A DNA stretch of 9,187 nucleotides from Spirochaetaceae bacterium (GTDB lineage: Bacteria > Spirochaetota > Spirochaetia > Treponematales > Breznakiellaceae), in NCBI GenBank assembly GCA_031284645.1, contig JAITXS010000153.1, positions 1 through 9,187 on the forward strand. Direction: 5' to 3'. The notes beneath the pieces were generated by a model. It did not search any database and was not told the origin of the DNA. It worked only from the letters and a program-made list of their open reading frames with translations. Position numbers and translations under genes: made by a program. The stretch's first letter is position 1. Every line of letters begins with the position of its first letter. Positions 5,257 to 9,187 of the stretch are shown piece after piece.

Positions 5257-6171
5257 ATGGAGATTTTAGACGAACACAACATGCAAAATGAAGAGAATCA
5301 AGCGGATCTGCCACCCTCATTAGGGCCGGAAGAATCCGTGTACCCTGCGGAACTCCCACCGCCGGTGTTTGAATCAAAGATAACGATTGTTTCGGAAGTA
5401 GAGAAAAAAACGGACAGGCGTTTTACCCAAAGAAATACCGGTCAATTGAATACGCTTTCTGTTTCGGATTTAAAAAAGAGTTTTGGTAAAAAAGAGGTTG
5501 TAAGAGGTGTGGGCTTTTCCCTTATGGGCGGTGAAATTGCCGGCCTTCTTGGGCCTAATGGTGCCGGTAAAACAACTATTTTTTATATGATTGTCGGGTT
5601 CTACAAGCCTAGTTTCGGTGATATACAATTAAATGGGAATAGTATTATACGCGGTCCCATGTACCAGCGGGCAAGGATGGGGATAGCCTATCTTCCCCAG
5701 GAAGCCTCGATTTTTCGTAAGCTTACGGTAGAAGAAAATATTTGGGCTATTTTAGAAAGCAGACGGGATATAAACAAACAAAAAAAAAGGGAGAAACTGG
5801 AACAGCTTATTGAAGAGTTTGGTATAGGGCGTATACGGAAACAGCTTGGCTACACACTGTCCGGTGGTGAGCGCAGGCGGACAGAAATTGCCCGTGCTCT
5901 TGCGATAGAACCAAAATTTATTCTCCTTGATGAGCCTTTTGCCGGTATTGACCCGATTGCCGTGTTTGAAATAAAACAGATTATACAGCGGCTGTCCGAG
6001 GAAGGTATTGGTATCCTGATTACCGACCACAATGTACGCGATACTCTGGAAATAACAACTGTGGCTTTTATTATCAGCAATGGTCTAATCCTTGCCCGAG
6101 GTAACAAAGAGCATATCCTTAAAAACAAAACCGTTCGTGATGTCTATCTCGGAGCTAATTTTAGAATGTAA
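5257..6171 (+). CDS. lptB: LptB-type ABC transporter ATPase with N-terminal extension
   Basis: This is the cytoplasmic ATPase of the Lpt lipid-export transporter, 304 residues. Visible motifs are Walker A GPNGAGKTT (99-107), Q-loop PQ148, signature LSGGE (201-205), Walker B FILLDEP (221-227, catalytic E226) and H-loop H258 in TDHNVRDTLEIT, the last being highly characteristic of LptB. The ATPase core starts near residue 65; LptB proteins are usually about 240 residues. Here residues 1-64 are an acidic, proline-containing extension (ENQADLPPSLGPEESVYPAE) of unknown role. The AAGGA site 6 nt before this ATG supports it as the real start. The gene begins 2 bp after the lptA stop. The membrane partners LptF/LptG and LptC are not in the window. 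Confidence 0.9.
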   Translation: MEILDEHNMQNEENQADLPPSLGPEESVYPAELPPPVFESKITIVSEVEKKTDRRFTQRNTGQLNTLSVSDLKKSFGKKEVVRGVGFSLMGGEIAGLLGPNGAGKTTIFYMIVGFYKPSFGDIQLNGNSIIRGPMYQRARMGIAYLPQEASIFRKLTVEENIWAILESRRDINKQKKREKLEQLIEEFGIGRIRKQLGYTLSGGERRRTEIARALAIEPKFILLDEPFAGIDPIAVFEIKQIIQRLSEEGIGILITDHNVRDTLEITTVAFIISNGLILARGNKEHILKNKTVRDVYLGANFRM

Positions 6172-6229
6172 TGAGCTTCGGGTTATTCCCGTGTTTGCCG
6201 TGAGCTGGAATTTACCTGCCTTCTTTCGT

Positions 6230-6235
6230 TATGAT
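6230..6235 (+). promoter_or_regulatory. Possible -10 box close to the priA start
   Basis: TATGAT lies 8 nt before the priA ATG. A recognisable -35 is lacking (TGGAAT at an 18-bp spacing is weak), so this is only a candidate. If active it would make a leaderless priA mRNA, like the two promoters around 2374-2557. Confidence 0.25.
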
Positions 6236-6243
6236 AGTTCTTA

Positions 6244-8343
6244 ATGCCGAAATATGTTGAACTACTCTTTGATGTTCCGTTAAAACAATCTTTTACGTAT
6301 CAAGTCTCTGAAAAAGGGGACGAGTCTGTGGGTAAACGCGTGATCGCGCCGTTTGGCAGGCGTGAGCTTACCGGTTTTGTTATTGCCGAGCGGGACGTGC
6401 CGCCGTTGGGTGTGGAGGAAAGCCGGATTAAGCAGATCCGCCGTGTTGTGGACAAAGAGCCGCTTTTTGGCCCTGATGAAATTGAACTTTCCCGCTGGCT
6501 TTCTGCCTACTATTTTTGTACTCAAGGAGAGGCTCTTGCCGCCATGCTCCCTTCCGGTCGAAGGGCATCCTCGTATACTTCGTTTGGTGCCGATGATCTT
6601 GAAGAGGGTTATGACGGAAAGGGGCTCTCTCTTTCCGGCGAGCAGGAAACGGCACTTAGGAGCATTATCGGCACTGTGGGGGGAGCGGAGGACACCGCAG
6701 GGCGCAGCGCGACCGAGGAGGCCGGAGCCGGGGGGAGCCGTGTTGATGATATGCTTTCTGCTTCCCGTACGGCACTTTCACCTGTTCTCAAAAGCGCTCC
6801 CCCTTATAAGACCTACTATCTTTATGGTATCACCGGTTCGGGTAAAACAGAGGTGTTTCTGCGGGCGGCAGAGCATTTTGTGCGCCGGGGGAAATCACTT
6901 ATCTATCTTGTACCGGAGATTTCGCTGACTCATCAGGCGGCGGAGGCGATTGGGAAGCGTTTTGGTACTCTTGCTGCAACGCTTCATTCGGGTATGAGCG
7001 GGAGTGAGCGTCTTTCTGAATGGATGAGGATTAAACGGGGCGAGGTTCAGATTGTTGTAGGTCCGCGGAGCGCGGTTTTTTCGCCGGTGAGGGATCTTGC
7101 GCTGGTGATTATTGATGAGGAACATGATGCTTCTTTTAAGTCCGGTAATACGCCGCGTTATCATGCGCGGCAGGTTGCGATGCGCCGCTGCGCGAGAACC
7201 GGAGCATCGCTGCTTATGGGGTCGGCGACGCCTTCTGCCGAGGCATGGAAGCTTATGTCCGATGGTCTTATTACACGGCTTGATTTGACAAAGCGGCTTT
7301 CGGGCGGCAGTGTGCCCGAGATCAAAATTGTAAGTCTTGAACATACTGACGGTTGTTTGTCCTATGAGCTTAAAGAAGAAATCCGCAAGACTGCTCTTGC
7401 GAAAAGGCAGACTATTCTCTTTTTAAACAGACGTGGCTTTGCCTATTTTTATCACTGCAAGGACTGTGGTTTTGAGCTGCTCTGCAAGCATTGCTCGGTT
7501 TCGCTTACCTGGCATAAAGCGCGGGGTAAGGCAGTTTGTCATTACTGCGGATACCAGAGCAATCCGCCTTCAGCTTGCCCTTCCTGTGGTTCTCTTTCCG
7601 CGGGTTTTATGGGTTTTGGGACTGAGATGATTGAGGAGGAGGTACGGCGTGCTTTTCCTGATTTACGGGTCACGCGGCTTGATACGGATAGCGTCCAAAA
7701 AAAAGGCTCCCTGGAGGCTGCTCTTGCTTCTTTTCGCGCCGGGGCTGTTGATATTTTGCTGGGAACTCAAATGGTCGCAAAGGGTTTGAATTTTCCCGGT
7801 GTCCGTCTTGTTGGTGTTGTTTTTGCCGATACCGGTTTGCATCTGCCGGATTTTCGCGCGGCGGAGCGGACTTTTTCTCTTATTGTGCAGGTTGCCGGAC
7901 GCGCCGGCCGTTTTTTCCCGGACGGTAAAGTACTCGTTCAAACTTTGCGTCCTCATGACGAGGTCATCCGAAAGGCCTGCGCCCTTGATGTCGAGGCTTT
8001 TTTTAAAGCTGAACTTGAGCAGAGAAAAGAGCAGGAGTTCCCTCCTTATTCCCGCCTTATCCGCGTGCTTTCCCGTTCACGGGACGCAGGACGGGCGGAT
8101 AACGCTATTCACCGTTTCCGGCAGATTGTTGAGGGCTTGCTTCCCCGCGGTGCCGATATGCTCGGTCCGGCTGAATGTCCGCTTTCGATTGTCGCGGGGA
8201 ATCACCGACGCCATATTTTGCTTCGCGGCACGGATATGGGTGCTCTGCACAGTGCGGTACGGCGCGGCCTTGACTTATACGAGGTAGGAAAAGACGCCCG
8301 GGTTTACCTTGAGCTGGATGTTGATCCGGTAAGTCTTTTATAA
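6244..8343 (+). CDS. priA: Primosomal replication-restart helicase PriA
   Basis: PriA is the 3'-to-5' superfamily-2 DNA helicase that recognises stalled forks and loads the replication restart machinery. The 699 residues are near the usual size. The order is an N-terminal 3'-DNA-binding domain (YVELLFDVPLKQSFTYQV onward), a winged-helix region, and a Gly/Ala/Ser-rich linker (about 142-184). Walker A is GITGSGKT (195-202) and the DEEH box is D291-E292-E293-H294. Eight cysteines for two zinc ions are C405, C408, C414, C417, C432, C435, C445 and C448. GTQMVAKG and the arginine-finger motif VAGRAGR (550-556) complete the helicase, followed by the C-terminal domain. An in-frame TAG at 6235 fixes the ATG at 6244 as the first possible start; no Shine-Dalgarno precedes it. 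A 72-bp gap separates it from lptB. The linker is G/C-rich and longer than I expect; otherwise the protein looks complete. Confidence 0.95.
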   Translation: MPKYVELLFDVPLKQSFTYQVSEKGDESVGKRVIAPFGRRELTGFVIAERDVPPLGVEESRIKQIRRVVDKEPLFGPDEIELSRWLSAYYFCTQGEALAAMLPSGRRASSYTSFGADDLEEGYDGKGLSLSGEQETALRSIIGTVGGAEDTAGRSATEEAGAGGSRVDDMLSASRTALSPVLKSAPPYKTYYLYGITGSGKTEVFLRAAEHFVRRGKSLIYLVPEISLTHQAAEAIGKRFGTLAATLHSGMSGSERLSEWMRIKRGEVQIVVGPRSAVFSPVRDLALVIIDEEHDASFKSGNTPRYHARQVAMRRCARTGASLLMGSATPSAEAWKLMSDGLITRLDLTKRLSGGSVPEIKIVSLEHTDGCLSYELKEEIRKTALAKRQTILFLNRRGFAYFYHCKDCGFELLCKHCSVSLTWHKARGKAVCHYCGYQSNPPSACPSCGSLSAGFMGFGTEMIEEEVRRAFPDLRVTRLDTDSVQKKGSLEAALASFRAGAVDILLGTQMVAKGLNFPGVRLVGVVFADTGLHLPDFRAAERTFSLIVQVAGRAGRFFPDGKVLVQTLRPHDEVIRKACALDVEAFFKAELEQRKEQEFPPYSRLIRVLSRSRDAGRADNAIHRFRQIVEGLLPRGADMLGPAECPLSIVAGNHRRHILLRGTDMGALHSAVRRGLDLYEVGKDARVYLELDVDPVSLL

Positions 8344-8367
8344 GCAGCGGCGGGAGCGAAATTACAC

Positions 8368-8424
8368 GGGGCAATGGGATAGAGCTTTCGATAAGAACTA
8401 TGCCCTATACCCCATGATTTTTTT
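8368..8424 (+). terminator. Probable intrinsic terminator of priA, repeat unit copy C
   Basis: GGGG (8368-8371), GGG (8376-8378) and TAG pair with CTA, CCC (8403-8405) and CCCC (8410-8413) around a loop containing ATAAGAACT. Seven T follow at 8418-8424, 25 bp after the priA stop codon began its 3' region. The stem is interrupted by an internal loop. The sequence shares AGAACT, an exact 3-nt spacing to CCC, and paired G/C runs with the units at 870-913 and 1049-1095. Confidence 0.6.
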
Positions 8425-8441
8425 ATTGCAGATCATAGTCC

Positions 8442-9187
8442 TTAATAAGACCAATAAAACAGTTTGTCCAGAAGGCTGTCAGTCTTTGGAGTTGCATGGG
8501 GTACCCAGTATTCGGATGCTTCAACAAAGGCGCTTTTGTCAAAGTCCGGGGTTCCCTTTATGTATGCCTGGCTATGGCTTGCGGCGGGAGCTGTCAGAGA
8601 TTGTAACGGTATGACATACACGCCGATATTTTTGCGGGAAAAGTCGTCCTTTTTAGACCAGGTGCTGGCTACCATTTGATCGATGCTGCCTTTAAGAGTG
8701 TTTCCGGCAGCAAGAATGGCATCCTGATTGGCGGTATTGGCTGTTATGGCGGTACTGATACTGATCATCTTATCAGTAAAACTGTATAAATCGACATATA
8801 GATCCGCCGGGAAAGAGGCAAAATGGAAAACATCGGTATCGTGTAATATTGCATTCAGTACCACATCACGCACGGCGGGTGTCGTTATATTGACAGCTAT
8901 TTCTTTGGAAAACGCTTCAAAAGACGAAAAGAGCAAGTCTGTTTCTGATAAGCGCATTTGCGAAATTGTAGATCCGTTGGCTCCGCTATACTGATTTTTG
9001 AATTGGCCTATAGCGGAATCACAAAAATCGGAAACGCTAAGAGGTGTGCTGTTAAAAGATGAGAATAAATCTGCGTAATCCCAGCCGGTGGAAGAAATAA
9101 GACCTTCACTGCCTATAAGCCATTCGGCAGAATCCTTTAATTCAAATGCAATTTCCATAAGTGCACCGAAGCAGGTGTCAAAGGCGA
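8442..9187 (-). CDS. Clostripain-family (C11) cysteine peptidase, C-terminal part
   Basis: The frame is open to the right window edge (AFDTCFGAL precedes the M at 9158), so only the last 247 residues are visible. FDTCFGALMEIAFELKD followed by AEWLIGSEG and GWDYADLF matches the conserved core of peptidase C11: Asp-x-Cys with the nucleophile Cys, then E-x-A-x-E-L, a SE motif and GW-x-Y. The catalytic His would lie upstream, outside the window. The rest is an alpha/beta region ending LLDKLFYWSY. Family members are secreted or surface proteases that cleave after basic residues, but specificity here cannot be read. No signal peptide is visible because the start is missing. The gene is convergent with priA, 98 bp away, with the repeat-like terminator between them. 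Confidence 0.8.
   Translation of the reverse strand, partial: AFDTCFGALMEIAFELKDSAEWLIGSEGLISSTGWDYADLFSSFNSTPLSVSDFCDSAIGQFKNQYSGANGSTISQMRLSETDLLFSSFEAFSKEIAVNITTPAVRDVVLNAILHDTDVFHFASFPADLYVDLYSFTDKMISISTAITANTANQDAILAAGNTLKGSIDQMVASTWSKKDDFSRKNIGVYVIPLQSLTAPAASHSQAYIKGTPDFDKSAFVEASEYWVPHATPKTDSLLDKLFYWSY

Noticed and set aside
6179..6191. CGGG/CCCG stem between lptB and priA as a terminator
   Set aside because: The stem is only four base pairs, with no T-run.
6895..7344. A 149-codon antisense ORF within priA
   Set aside because: It is opposite the conserved helicase core, its composition (Arg/Pro/His-rich) is typical of a shadow frame, and it has no start signal.

Overview
The window looks like chromosomal DNA of a spirochaete, most plausibly a Treponema-like organism of moderate GC content. 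This is inferred from the kinds of proteins present: an lptA-lptB pair, a BatD-like protein with an SH3 tail, a lipoprotein with a loose lipobox, and a DUF6273-like protein ending in GVAPAFCVR. No rRNA or other taxonomic marker is present, so the assignment is tentative.

Layout. (1) 3-830, +: the 3' part of a gene whose C-terminus resembles the DUF6273/C-type-lectin-like folds seen in phage-related and diversity-generating-retroelement target proteins. (2) 827-1224: a repeat-rich non-coding space between convergent genes. It holds imperfect terminal inverted repeats, a G-tract array with an exact 7-nt period, an 80-bp direct repeat at 182-bp spacing, and a perfect 9-bp hairpin. (3) 1227-2363, -: a predicted lipoprotein metallo-beta-lactamase-fold hydrolase of the NAPE-PLD/RomA type. 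(4) 2364-2564: a divergent promoter region with two good sigma70-type promoters, each placed almost on the start codon, and two dyads. (5) 2565-8343, +: five co-directional genes, ptsN-like EIIA, a BatD-like/SH3 membrane protein, lptA, lptB and priA. (6) 8368-8424: a repeat-like hairpin plus T-run that probably ends priA transcription. (7) 8442-9187, -: the 3' part of a clostripain-family (C11) cysteine peptidase, cut by the window edge.

How the genes work together. LptA and LptB are the periplasmic bridge and the cytoplasmic ATPase of an outer-membrane lipid transport system. The upstream EIIA-type regulator and BatD-like protein make the block look like an envelope/regulatory operon, reminiscent of the proteobacterial lptA-lptB-rpoN-hpf-ptsN neighbourhood but without rpoN or lptC here. 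PriA (replication restart) follows and may have its own start signal.

The most unusual content is non-coding. A palindromic repeat unit occurs three times in 9 kb: paired G-runs, then AGAACT, then exactly 3 nt, then paired C-runs. All copies lie in spaces between convergent genes. Two are embedded in a roughly 365-bp element bounded by inverted repeats whose left end overlaps a stop codon.
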